A stretch of DNA of 64,000 nucleotides, from NCBI GenBank assembly GCA_015068325.1, contig SVKQ01000015.1, positions 164,703 through 228,702 on the forward strand. The letters are read 5' to 3'. Origin of the DNA: Oscillospiraceae bacterium. Lineage in GTDB: Bacteria > Bacillota > Clostridia > Oscillospirales > Oscillospiraceae. The stretch's first letter is position 1. Every line of letters starts with the position of its first letter. Positions 35,134 to 43,628 of the stretch are shown here, one piece after another. The notes under the pieces were generated by a model. The model had not been told where the DNA came from. It searched no databases and saw only the letters and a program-made list of their open reading frames with translations. Made by a program: the position numbers and the translations under genes.

Positions 35134-35613
35134 TTATTGTACCCTCACATAGTTCACGTACTGAAACTGCAGCCCGTTCTCCTCCATCACGGGGCTCGCC
35201 GCCTCGATCCGCCAGCGGGGATCTGCATCCAGATTCGGGAAAAAGGTGTCTGCCTCCGCCGACGCCAGGACCTTGGTGACCCACACCCGGTCGCACCGCG
35301 GCAACAGCGCCCGATAAATACTGGCCCCGCCGATGACCACCGCATCGTCTCCGGCGGCTTCCGCCGCCTCGCCCACGCTGTGGACTACCTCGGCCCGGTA
35401 CGCCTCGTAGCCGGCCGTACGGGTGACGACGATGTTGCGGCGGTGGGGCAGTCCCGCGCCGCCGGGCAGGCTCTCCAGTGTTTTGCGTCCCATGATAATG
35501 GTCCGGCCCAGCGTCTTCTCCCGGAACCGCCGCAGGTCGGCGTGGACGTGGAACAGCAGTTGTCCGTTCCGTCCAATGCCCCAGTTCTCACTGACAGCCA
35601 CGATGGCCTCCAT
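35134..35613 (-). CDS. folA: Dihydrofolate reductase
   Basis: DHFR reduces dihydrofolate to tetrahydrofolate with NADPH, restoring the cofactor that ThyA consumes. The 159-residue product has AIVAVSENWGIGRNGQLLFH (substrate and Met20-loop region; the usual catalytic Asp27 position falls in HVHADLRRF), TIIMGRKTLESLPG and the NADPH-binding segment IGGASIYRALL. The gene is 30 bases after thyA, and the thyA-folA pair is a conserved operon. Confidence 0.95.
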   Translation of the reverse strand: MEAIVAVSENWGIGRNGQLLFHVHADLRRFREKTLGRTIIMGRKTLESLPGGAGLPHRRNIVVTRTAGYEAYRAEVVHSVGEAAEAAGDDAVVIGGASIYRALLPRCDRVWVTKVLASAEADTFFPNLDADPRWRIEAASPVMEENGLQFQYVNYVRVQ

Positions 35614-35643
35614 GTTGCCGCCTCCTCTCGCAATACGCGCCGG

Positions 35644-36474
35644 TCAGATTGCCACCGGGATCTTCTCCTCAAAGGGCTGGGGGTCGTACCCCTCCAGTGA
35701 GAAGCTGTCCCGGGTAAAGCGATAGAAATCGGTCACAGACGTATCCATGACGAACCTCGGCGCCGGGCGGCTCTCCCGCCCCAGCATCCGCTCCACGATG
35801 GGTACGTGCCGGTCGTAAATGTGGGCATCGGCGATCACATGGACCAGCTCGCCCACCTGCAGGCCGCTGACCTGGGCCATCATGTGCACCAGCACGCTGT
35901 ACTGCACCACGTTCCAGTTGTTGGCAGCCAGCATGTCCTGGGACCGCTGGTTTAAAATGGCATTGAGCGTGTTGCCGGACACATTGAAGGTCATGGAGTA
36001 GGCACAGGGATACAGCGCCATCTCATTCAGGTCCTGGAAGTTATACAGGTTGGTCAGAATCCGGCGGCTGGCGGGGTTGTGCTTCAGGTCATAGATCACC
36101 CGGTCCACCTGGTCCATCTCCCCCTCGGGATACCGGTGCTTCACGCCCAGCTGATAGCCGTAGGCCTTGCCGATGGATCCATTCTCGTCGGCCCAGCTGT
36201 CCCAGATGTGGCCCCGCAGATCGTGGATGTTGTTGGACTTCATCTGCCAGATCCACAGCAGTTCGTCGATACAGGTCTTGAAATATGTGCGGCGCAGCGT
36301 CAGGATGGGAAACTCCTCCGCCAGATCATAGCGGTTGACGATGCCGAACCTCTTCACCGTGTGGGCAGGCGTCCCGTCCTCCCACCGGGGGCGAACCTCC
36401 CGGTCGGTATCCCACACCCCGTGATCCAGGATGTCGCGGCAGTTCTGCCGGAAGATCTCGTCTGCGCGGCTCAT
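35644..36474 (-). CDS. thyA: Thymidylate synthase ThyA
   Basis: ThyA converts dUMP to dTMP using methylene-tetrahydrofolate. The 276-residue protein has the catalytic cysteine in ALYPCAYSMTFNV and the following block NAILNQRSQDM, with the folate-binding end. It carries the pattern of the common ThyA, with the AHTVKRFGIVNRYDLAEEFPIL start. A GGAGGGAA site precedes the ATG; folA follows on the same strand. Confidence 0.95.
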   Translation of the reverse strand: MSRADEIFRQNCRDILDHGVWDTDREVRPRWEDGTPAHTVKRFGIVNRYDLAEEFPILTLRRTYFKTCIDELLWIWQMKSNNIHDLRGHIWDSWADENGSIGKAYGYQLGVKHRYPEGEMDQVDRVIYDLKHNPASRRILTNLYNFQDLNEMALYPCAYSMTFNVSGNTLNAILNQRSQDMLAANNWNVVQYSVLVHMMAQVSGLQVGELVHVIADAHIYDRHVPIVERMLGRESRPAPRFVMDTSVTDFYRFTRDSFSLEGYDPQPFEEKIPVAI

Positions 36475-36567
36475 GGCTGTTCCCTCCTTGGTCAGATTTC
36501 TGTGCTCATTTTATCACGTCCCGCCCCGAAATGATAGGGGCAAATACCTGTCATAAGCAAAAAAAGA

Positions 36568-36596
36568 TTGCCACAGAAGATATTAGCCAGTATAAT
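36568..36596 (+). promoter_or_regulatory. Promoter of the COG2509 flavoprotein gene
   Basis: TTGCCA (36568-36573) and TATAAT (36591-36596) are 17 bases apart, about 50 bases before the start codon. Confidence 0.78.
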
Positions 36597-36648
36597 GATA
36601 AAAGTGATTTTATACGGTCATATGATCTGCATATGAGGAGGTCCCCCT

Positions 36649-38019
36649 ATGAAGTACGATGTTCTGATCATCGGCGGCGGTCCCGGCGGCATCTACTCCG
36701 CCTACGAACTGCTGGACAAGGCACCCGACGCCCGTATCGCCCTGTTTGAGACCGGCCATGATCTGGCCCACCGTCGCTGCCCGATCGACGGCGACAAGGT
36801 CAAGTCCTGCATCAAGTGCCCCACCTGCGCCATCATGAACGGCTTCGGCGGCGCTGGTGCCTTTTCCGACGGCAAATACAACATCACCAACCAGTTCGGC
36901 GGCACGCTGCACGAGTATATCGGCAAGCGGCAGGCACTGGAGCTGATGGAATATGTGGACGCGATCAACATGAAAAACGGCGGTGAGGGCACCCGCCTCT
37001 ATGCCACCGGCAACACCGCCATCAAAAAGCTGTGTCTGGAGAACGACCTGCACCTGCTGGATGCCAGCGTCCGCCATCTGGGGACAGACATCAACTATGT
37101 GGTGCTGGAGAATCTCTACAACACCCTGAAGGACCGAATGGATCTCTTCTTCGACACCCCCGTCCGCACCGTGGAGAAGCTGGACGACGGTTACCGTCTC
37201 ACCACTGACGGCGGCACCTACGAAGGGCGCTACTGCATCATCTCCGTGGGGCGCAGCGGCAGCAAGTGGATGGAGGGCGTGTGCCGGGACATGGGCATCA
37301 CCACCCACTCCAACCGTGTGGACATCGGCGTACGGGTGGAGCTGCCCTATCAGGTGTTCGCTCACCTGACCGACGAGCTGTACGAAAGCAAGATCGTCTA
37401 CCGCACGGAGAAATTCCAGGACCGGGTCCGCACCTTCTGCATGAACCCCCATGGCGTGGTGGTCAACGAGAACACCAACGGCATCGTCACTGTCAACGGC
37501 CACAGCTATGAGGATCCCGCCCTGCACACCGAGAACACCAACTTCGCCCTGTTGGTGGCCAAGCATTTTTCCGAGCCCTTCAAGGACTCCAACGGCTATG
37601 GCGAGAGCATTGCCCGGCTCAGCAACATGCTGGGCGGCGGCGTCATCGTCCAGCGCTTCGGCGACTTGATCCGAGGCCAGCGCAGTACCCCCAAGCGCCT
37701 CAGCGAGAGCTTCGTCATCCCCACCCTGGCCGCTACCCCCGGCGATCTGAGTCTGGTGATGCCCAAGCGCATCCTGGACGGCATCATCGAGATGATCTAC
37801 GCCCTGGACAAGATCGCCCCCGGCACCGCCAATGACGACACGCTGCTCTACGGCGTGGAGGTGAAGTTCTACAACATGGAGGTGGAGCTGGACGAGCATC
37901 TCCAGACCTGTCATGAGGGTCTGTTCGTCATCGGCGACGGCAGCGGCGTCACCCACTCCCTCAGCCACGCCAGCGCCAGCGGCGTCTACGTAGCCCGGTA
38001 TCTGGCGGAAAAGCTGTAA
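36649..38019 (+). CDS. COG2509-type FAD-dependent dehydrogenase
   Basis: The 456-residue protein is a Rossmann-fold flavoprotein: an N-terminal FAD-binding motif VLIIGGGPGGIYSAYEL, an internal second nucleotide-like block CIISVGRSGSKW, and a C-terminal FAD segment GLFVIGDGSGVTHSLSHASASG. Residues about 43-62 hold a cluster of four cysteines (RRCPI and KSCIKCPTC), followed by the GGAGAFSDGKYN segment typical of this group. The reaction is unknown; members are common in Clostridia. GAGGAGG precedes the ATG, and it is a single-gene unit. Confidence 0.88.
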   Translation: MKYDVLIIGGGPGGIYSAYELLDKAPDARIALFETGHDLAHRRCPIDGDKVKSCIKCPTCAIMNGFGGAGAFSDGKYNITNQFGGTLHEYIGKRQALELMEYVDAINMKNGGEGTRLYATGNTAIKKLCLENDLHLLDASVRHLGTDINYVVLENLYNTLKDRMDLFFDTPVRTVEKLDDGYRLTTDGGTYEGRYCIISVGRSGSKWMEGVCRDMGITTHSNRVDIGVRVELPYQVFAHLTDELYESKIVYRTEKFQDRVRTFCMNPHGVVVNENTNGIVTVNGHSYEDPALHTENTNFALLVAKHFSEPFKDSNGYGESIARLSNMLGGGVIVQRFGDLIRGQRSTPKRLSESFVIPTLAATPGDLSLVMPKRILDGIIEMIYALDKIAPGTANDDTLLYGVEVKFYNMEVELDEHLQTCHEGLFVIGDGSGVTHSLSHASASGVYVARYLAEKL

Positions 38020-38026
38020 CCCCCTG

Positions 38027-38072
38027 AAAACAGCAGACGCCGCGGCAAATATGCCGCGGCGTCTGCTGTTTT
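38027..38072. terminator. Bidirectional terminator with a 21-bp perfect stem
   Basis: AAAACAGCAGACGCCGCGGCA pairs perfectly, over 21 bases (38027-38047 with 38052-38072), around a 4-base loop. It separates two convergent genes. Confidence 0.93.
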
Positions 38073-38087
38073 CTCTTCGGCGCGCTG

Positions 38088-38501
38088 TCAGTCCTCCATG
38101 TCCACGGAGATATTGTCGGTCCCGTGGCGCTCGAACTCCCCCAGATATGTATTCATCCGTTCCATGATCTCATCGTAGTTGTCCTGGGTGATGGGTGGGT
38201 CGTCCATGTCCCGCAGGGCCAACTCCTGGGCCAGGATCTCAAAAAAGGTGTTGTCCTCATAGGCCATGATGGCCTCGTGGATGCCGCCCTCGGCAAAGGC
38301 CTTGGAGGGGATCAGTTCCCCCTCGTACAGTTCCACCAGCCCCGCCATACCGTGCTGCAGGCAATGGGAGAAGATCAAGCTCTCCACCTCGTCATACTGT
38401 GTGATGCGGTCGTCTCCCCGGGTGGAGTTGAGTACCCAGTTTCCAATATACACCAGATCCAGCAGGCGTCGGAACTGCTTTTCCGTCATCTTGATTTCCA
38501 T
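38088..38501 (-). CDS. Conserved hypothetical acidic protein
   Basis: The ATG at 38501 follows GGGAGGTGG and gives MEIKMTEKQFRRLLDLVYIG and 137 residues. The protein is acidic and mostly helical with no signal peptide or membrane segment, and ends in SVDMED. I do not recognise a domain. It stands alone between two convergent terminators and the murI promoter region. Proteins of this size starting MTEKQFRRLLDLVYIGNWVL are, I believe, frequent in Clostridia, but the function is unknown. Confidence 0.75.
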   Translation of the reverse strand: MEIKMTEKQFRRLLDLVYIGNWVLNSTRGDDRITQYDEVESLIFSHCLQHGMAGLVELYEGELIPSKAFAEGGIHEAIMAYEDNTFFEILAQELALRDMDDPPITQDNYDEIMERMNTYLGEFERHGTDNISVDMED

Positions 38502-38606
38502 CTGCTGCCACCTCCCGCGGCCCGTTTCGTGGTTCGTGAGGGCATTATACCACACCTCTGCGGGAATTACCACCGAAAAAAGCCGCCATTTCGCCCAAAT
38601 TTTAAC

Positions 38607-38635
38607 TTGTGCCGTACTCTGTTCCATAGTATAAT
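38607..38635 (+). promoter_or_regulatory. Promoter of the murI-argS operon
   Basis: TTGTGC (38607-38612) and TATAAT (38630-38635) are 17 bases apart, 45 bases before murI. Confidence 0.7.
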
Positions 38636-38679
38636 TATTAAGTTATCGGCCGATTTCCGGTTCCGGAAGGAGACGTGTT

Positions 38680-39489
38680 ATGGACAACAGAGCCATCGGG
38701 GTGTTCGACTCCGGTCTGGGCGGGCTCACCGCCGTGCGCCAGCTCCGGCGCATCCTCCCCGCTGAAAACATTATATACTTCGGAGACACGTCCCGTGTCC
38801 CCTACGGCGGCCGTTCCCGTGAAACGCTGCTGAAATTTGCCCGGCAGGACGTGCGCTTCATGCACTCCTTTGATATCAAGGCCATCCTGATTGCCTGCGG
38901 CACCGTGTCCACCAACGCCTTGGCAGAACTACGCGCGGAGAACGACCTGCCCATCCTGGGCGTGGTGGAGCCGGCCTGCCGCCGGGCGGTCCAACTGACA
39001 AAGGCGCGCCGTGTGGGCCTGATCGCCACCGCCGCCTCCGTCCGCTCCGGTGCCTACGCCGCGGCCATTCACCGCATGGACGACGGCATCGAGGTTCTCT
39101 CCAAAGCCTGCCCCCTGTTCGTCCCGCTGGTGGAGAACGGGCGCTTCCGCCCCGGCGACACGGTAGTGGAAACCGTGGCACGGGAGTATCTGACACCGCT
39201 GAAGGAAGCCGGCATCGATGTACTGATCCTGGGCTGCACCCACTATCCCCTGCTGACCGATGTCATCTCCGCCGTCATGGGTCCGGAGGTTGCCCTCATC
39301 GACACCGGCGCTGAGGCGGCGCAGGAGCTGCATCGGGAGCTGACTGACACCGGCGCGCTGGCTGAGGAGCGGTGCGGCACGGCCCTGTACTGTGTCAGCG
39401 ACCGGCCGGAGGACTTCGGATCCCTGGCCGGCCAGTTCCTGCAGGAGGAGGTCCCCTCCGTGCGGCAGGTGGACATCGAGCGGTACTGA
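38680..39489 (+). CDS. murI: Glutamate racemase
   Basis: MurI makes D-glutamate for peptidoglycan by moving the alpha hydrogen with two cysteines. The 269-residue product has the N-terminal AIGVFDSGLGGLTAV, YFGDTSRVPYGGR, and the second catalytic cysteine in ILGCTHYPLL. The first cysteine sits in IACGTVSTNAL, where most racemases have ACNTAS; the substituted Asn is noted below. A GGAAGGAG site precedes the ATG. It starts an operon murI-DUF1934-argS. Confidence 0.93.
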   Translation: MDNRAIGVFDSGLGGLTAVRQLRRILPAENIIYFGDTSRVPYGGRSRETLLKFARQDVRFMHSFDIKAILIACGTVSTNALAELRAENDLPILGVVEPACRRAVQLTKARRVGLIATAASVRSGAYAAAIHRMDDGIEVLSKACPLFVPLVENGRFRPGDTVVETVAREYLTPLKEAGIDVLILGCTHYPLLTDVISAVMGPEVALIDTGAEAAQELHRELTDTGALAEERCGTALYCVSDRPEDFGSLAGQFLQEEVPSVRQVDIERY

Positions 39490-39492
39490 GCC

Positions 39493-39903
39493 GTGGAAGG
39501 CCCTGTATCCGTGGCGGTCACCACCGTCACCGGCAGCGATACGCTGTGCTTCTCCGGCCGCGGAGAACTGACCCGAGATGGCCAGGGCACTCATCTTCGC
39601 TACACCACCCGGGGCGAGGACGGCGCCACCGTCACCTCGTCGCTGCACCTGGGGCTGGGCCGGGCCGTGGCAGACAGCGGCTCCTACCGTCTTTTGCTGG
39701 ACCCCCGGCGTACCACCCGCGCGCAGATTCCCACCGCCGGCGGTGCGCTGACGATAGACGTCGTTACCCACGCCCTCCGCGCCGAACTGTCAGAGAGCCG
39801 CGGCACCATCACTTTGCACTATACACTGTCCTCCGGCGGACGCCAGCTGGAAACGCTGCTGGTCACGCTGGAACTTCACCCGATAAGGAGAGAGAACGTA
39901 TGA
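39493..39903 (+). CDS. DUF1934-family beta-barrel protein
   Basis: The 136-residue product matches the pattern of the DUF1934 family (Bacillus YwiB), a small beta-barrel found next to argS. It starts at GTG 39493 (MEGPVSVAVTTVTGSD), although no strong ribosome binding site precedes it, so expression is probably coupled to murI three bases upstream. Its end overlaps the argS start by four bases. The function is unknown; the steady linkage to argS suggests a link to translation or arginine use, which is inference. Confidence 0.85.
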   Translation: MEGPVSVAVTTVTGSDTLCFSGRGELTRDGQGTHLRYTTRGEDGATVTSSLHLGLGRAVADSGSYRLLLDPRRTTRAQIPTAGGALTIDVVTHALRAELSESRGTITLHYTLSSGGRQLETLLVTLELHPIRRENV

Positions 39904-41642
39904 ACATGATCCAAAAGGCCAGGGACCAGGTGCTGGCACTGACCGTCGGCGCCTATGAAAAGGCCGCGGCCGCCGGGCTGCTGCCCGCCGGCGTGTCGGT
40001 AACGCCCTCGGTGGAGATCCCCAAGGACGCCGCCAACGGCGACTACACCACCACCTTCTGCCTGGCTGCTGCCAAGGCCATGCGCATGAATCCCCGCCAG
40101 GTGGCCCAGGCGCTCACCGCTCATATGGACCTGGCGGACAGCTATTTCACCTCCGTGGAGATCGCCGGCCCCGGCTTTCTGAACTTCCGCCTGGGCGACA
40201 GGTGGTACGCCGACACGGCGGCCGCTGTGGAGCAGGCAGGCGACGACTACGGCGCCTCCGACACGTTGGCCGGCCGGAAGATCATGGTGGAGTTCGTCTC
40301 CGCCAATCCCACCGGCCCCATGCACATGGGCAACGCCCGGGGCGGCGTGCTGGGCGATACGCTGGCCGGCGTGCTGCAGAAGTCCGGCGCCCAAGTCTGG
40401 CGTGAGTTTTATGTAAATGACGCCGGCAACCAGATCGAGAAGTTCGCCAAGAGTCTGGAGGCTCGCTACCTGCAGCTCATCCGGGGTGAGGACGCGGTGC
40501 CGTTTCCCGAGGACGGCTACCATGGCGACGATATCCGAGCGCTGGCCAAGTCCTTTTACGACCGCTACGGCGAATCGTATCTGGATTGCGATGAGCAGGT
40601 CCGCCACAACGCGCTGGCCCGCTTCGGGCTGGACCGCAACATCCCTAGGATGAAGACCGACCTGGAGCGCTACGGCATTCGCTACGATGAGTGGTTCTTC
40701 GAGTCCTCCCTCCACGAGAGCGGCTATGTGGCCGACACAGTGCAGGCTCTCACCGACATGGGCTGGACCTACGAGAAGGACGGCGCCCTGTGGCTGGCCA
40801 CCAGCCGCATCCTGACGGAGAACCTGAAGCGTGCCGGCAAGTCCGACGAGGATATCGCCCGGTTGGAGCTGAAGGACGACGTGCTGCGCCGGGCCAACGG
40901 CTTCTATACCTACTTTGCCGCCGACATCGCCTATCACCGCAACAAGTTTGCCGTCCGGGGCTTTGACCGGGTCATCAACATCTGGGGCGCCGACCACCAC
41001 GGCCACGTGGCCCGGCTGAAGGGCGCCATGGACGCTCTGGGGCTGGACGGCGAGCATCGGCTGGACATCGTGCTGATGCAGCTGGTGAAGCTGGTGGAGA
41101 ACGGCGAGGTGGTGCGCATGTCCAAGCGCACCGGCAAGGCTGTCAGCCTCACCGACCTGCTGGACATGGTGCCGGTGGACGCCTGCCGCTACTTCTTCAA
41201 CGCCAAGCCGGAGAGCCAGATGGAGTTCGACCTGGGCCTGGCTGTGCGGCAGGACAGCGAAAACCCGGTGTATTACGTCCAGTACGCCCACGCCCGCATC
41301 TGCACCCTGCTGAAGAATCTGGCCGCCGAGGGCTACGCCGTCCCCGCCGCCGCGGAAGTGGATCTCTCCCTCCTGCGGGAGGATGTGGAGCTGGCCCTCA
41401 TCAAGGAGATCGCCCGCTATGGCGACGTGGTGGCCTTGGCCGCCCGCAGCTACGATCCCAGCCACATCAACCGCTACCTCACCGACCTGGCCGCCGCTTT
41501 CCATAAGTTCTACAACGCCTGCCGCATCAAGGGCGAGGCGGAAAATGTGCTGCTGGCCCGGCTGAAGCTGGCCGACACCGCCCGCGCCGTGCTGAAAAAC
41601 GCCATGACGCTGATCGGCTGCACCGCCCCGGAGAAAATGTGA
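39900..41642 (+). CDS. argS: Arginyl-tRNA synthetase
   Basis: ArgS charges tRNA(Arg). The ATG at 39900 follows AAGGAG and overlaps the DUF1934 stop; it gives MNMIQKARDQVLAL and 580 residues. Family marks are the N-terminal Arg-tRNA additional domain, the HIGH motif as HMGNARGGVLGD in FVSANPTGPMHMGNARGG, the KMSKS-type loop VRMSKRTGKAV, and the C-terminal anticodon-binding DALR domain. The pair DUF1934-argS is conserved. Confidence 0.97.
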   Translation: MNMIQKARDQVLALTVGAYEKAAAAGLLPAGVSVTPSVEIPKDAANGDYTTTFCLAAAKAMRMNPRQVAQALTAHMDLADSYFTSVEIAGPGFLNFRLGDRWYADTAAAVEQAGDDYGASDTLAGRKIMVEFVSANPTGPMHMGNARGGVLGDTLAGVLQKSGAQVWREFYVNDAGNQIEKFAKSLEARYLQLIRGEDAVPFPEDGYHGDDIRALAKSFYDRYGESYLDCDEQVRHNALARFGLDRNIPRMKTDLERYGIRYDEWFFESSLHESGYVADTVQALTDMGWTYEKDGALWLATSRILTENLKRAGKSDEDIARLELKDDVLRRANGFYTYFAADIAYHRNKFAVRGFDRVINIWGADHHGHVARLKGAMDALGLDGEHRLDIVLMQLVKLVENGEVVRMSKRTGKAVSLTDLLDMVPVDACRYFFNAKPESQMEFDLGLAVRQDSENPVYYVQYAHARICTLLKNLAAEGYAVPAAAEVDLSLLREDVELALIKEIARYGDVVALAARSYDPSHINRYLTDLAAAFHKFYNACRIKGEAENVLLARLKLADTARAVLKNAMTLIGCTAPEKM

Positions 41643-41655
41643 TGTACCGATAAAT

Positions 41656-41701
41656 AAACCGCCCGGAGTGTCTTCCGCAGGGAAGTCACCTCGGGCGGTT
41701 T
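41656..41701 (+). terminator. Terminator after argS
   Basis: AAACCGCCCG (41656-41665) pairs with CGGGCGGTTT (41692-41701); an inner CTTCC/GGAAG adds a second stem. Confidence 0.8.
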
Positions 41702-41735
41702 GCTTGCTCAAATTATTCTGTTATTTCGAGGAAAC

Positions 41736-41822
41736 TTACAGTGCCGACAGGGACTCTGTTTCTACCTCATCCGCCTCGGCGGTGGTCACAAAGAACGATC
41801 CGTTCATACGCATGACAACCAT
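41736..41822 (-). pseudogene. 28-codon host-like coding fragment beside the AT-rich island
   Basis: Read on the minus strand, an open frame MVVMRMNGSFFVTTAEADEV (then to a TAA at 41736) begins eight bases after the stop of the repeat-nuclease gene. Its codon use is closer to the GC-rich host than to the island, and it has no ribosome binding site. The frame is also open upstream through the end of the island gene. It may be the tail of a gene cut by the insertion, or a chance frame; no family was recognised. Confidence 0.3.
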
Positions 41823-41830
41823 ATCGTTCT

Positions 41831-43556
41831 CTATAAACCAACTTCTTCAAGTATGCTTTTTACCTGTTCATATGTGTTTGCGCTGAAGGGTATTTCAATA
41901 AGAGGAGCGCCAATCCTTTTTGCATACTCTTTCTTGAGTTCATCATGAAGCTGTTGTTTTGCAAATTGTTCTTCTCCTCCGAAAATGGGCACAGGTCTAT
42001 AGTGCTGTTCTCCTTGGCACTCGATCAGATATTTCAATTCGCCATTCTCATAAAAAGCGAAATCGTATGATAGCATTCTCCCACCATACCCTTCCAAATC
42101 CGAAAAGCGCTTTTGATAATCGTAGTCCACCAAACTGTAATATCCTCTGCTTGCAAAATATTGCAGAACAAACAATTCATATTTGGATTGCTGTAGACAG
42201 CCACATGAAGAAACCGAACCACCTCTGAGAGAACCGCCATCTGTTATTTTGATATTCCCGCAATCGCACAAACATTTCCACTTTCCCACTCCTAAACCAT
42301 CGTTATCGAGTTCAACTCTCTCGATAACTGTTAAGAGCCCAAACCTCTTCCCTATGAGATCAATGGTCCGCTCTTTCGCTCTCCTCGCTGATTGCTCTGC
42401 TTGTAAGCAACCGCATGACCGAGTATCACCATTCCGAAGAGATGTTCCCCGCACCACCATCTCATTTTCGCAGTCACATCTGCATCTCCAATAATAGGTA
42501 GTATTCCCATCGCTGTCATATTCTTTGTGGTCTACCGCTAAAACTTTCAGCCTCCCAAACCTTTCCCCAACGAGGTCAACAAATCGTCTTGCAGCAGTTT
42601 GCTTTCTGCTTTCGCACCCACATGATTTCACCTTACCGCTTATCAGAATGCTGCTGCGGTATGATTTGGTAGAACCACAAGCGCATTGGCACTTCCAAAA
42701 AATACCTCTCCCATGATATGTCTTATCAATGCCCAAGACAGTGAGCATACCAAATCGCTGACCGCTTAGATCTTCCTTCGGCACAGACTTTTGACAACCG
42801 CAGGATTTGCTAAATCCCTTCATGAGTGTGTAGGCAGGAATATTTCTTGTTGTCCCGCATGCGCAACGGCAATAATATGTCCTTTCGTTTCTTCTCGAAC
42901 TAACCTCCTTTAACACAGTCCATGCACCAAACTGCTTTCCTTCAAGTCCTTCCGAATTGTAGTCTGCACCATTGCTTCTCATGCACCCACAAGATTTAGC
43001 CTGTCCACTTCGAAGTCGGCCTGATGGCACAGAGATGATATTACCGCAATCACATTGGCATATCCAACTTGCACCCTTACTCCCGTAGGGAGGGGCTTCA
43101 TCTCGCTTTATGACCACAAGAAATCCAAATCGCTGTCCTACAAGATTAATTACCCTTTTTCCTCCATTCATGCAGCCACAAGATGTAGTTGTGCCTCTTT
43201 TCAAGGAATATCCTAATACACTCCGCTCTGTCCCGCAGTCGCAACGGCAGATCCAGCGTGCTCCGCGTTTAGAATTGCCAGCATCGGATAAATCTCTCTT
43301 GATTACAGTCCACATACCATAGCGATTGCCAGTCAAGTCTTCCACGCGGCTAAGCGTTCGCACAGATGTTTTTTTATCACGATCGCAACCACAAGAAGTA
43401 GAGATACCCGATCTTAAGCTGGTTCCTGCAACGCTTCTAACAGTACCACAGTCACATCGACACCGCCAATAGATATTTTTTTCTTAACCGCTTGGTCTCG
43501 CTCAATAACTGTCCATTTACCAAATCGCTGACCAGTTAAGTCAATTAACACGCCCA
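41831..43556 (-). CDS. Multi-module cysteine-rich repeat protein with C-terminal nuclease-like domain (frameshifted near start)
   Basis: The main frame (41831-43363) codes for six copies of a 50-60-residue module: (D/N)LxGxRFGxxTVlxr, a linker, WxCxCxCG, then SCGC, at about residues 9-64, 73-127, 139-190, 198-250, 263-319 and 335-389. A seventh copy lies upstream from an ATG at 43556 with its own ribosome binding site, one base out of frame at an A7 tract. Residues 392-510 look like a PD-(D/E)xK/VSR-like nuclease: SYDFAFYENG, LIECQGEQHYRP, FGGEEQF, and LIEIPF. The module is a known single-copy companion of phage homing nucleases. The gene is markedly AT-rich and was probably acquired. Confidence 0.75.
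43476..43482 (-). other. A7 tract at the frameshift in the repeat-nuclease gene
   Basis: On the minus strand seven A bases (43482-43476) fall between the two halves of the first module. One extra A, or a -1 slip, would join MGVLIDLTGQRFGKWTVIER to YWRCRCDCGTVRSVAG without a stop and restore a full-length protein of about 574 residues. In the sequence given, the upstream frame stops 47 codons after its ATG. Confidence 0.85.
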
Positions 43557-43599
43557 TACGTTTTACCTCGTTAGGAAAACTATTTTTTTGTTTTAAAAT

Positions 43600-43628
43600 A
43601 TCATAATACAGTACGGTGCTTTTTTCAA
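43600..43628 (-). promoter_or_regulatory. Promoter of the repeat-nuclease gene
   Basis: On the minus strand TTGAAA (43628-43623) and TATGAT (43605-43600) are 17 bases apart, upstream of the ATG at 43556. The surrounding 200 bases are AT-rich; they also hold the recG promoter region (TACAAT near 43720) on the other strand. Confidence 0.6.

Noticed and set aside
39372..39899. Upstream extension of the argS frame to 39372
   Set aside because: The extension overlaps murI and the DUF1934 gene and is not similar to ArgS; a clear ribosome binding site supports the ATG at 39900.
43476..43482. Programmed -1 ribosomal frameshifting at the A7 tract as the sole explanation
   Set aside because: The codon frame (AAG AAA AAA ATA) is not an ideal X-XXY-YYZ heptamer and no downstream pseudoknot was evident, so transcriptional slippage, phase variation, decay or a sequencing error are kept as equal possibilities.
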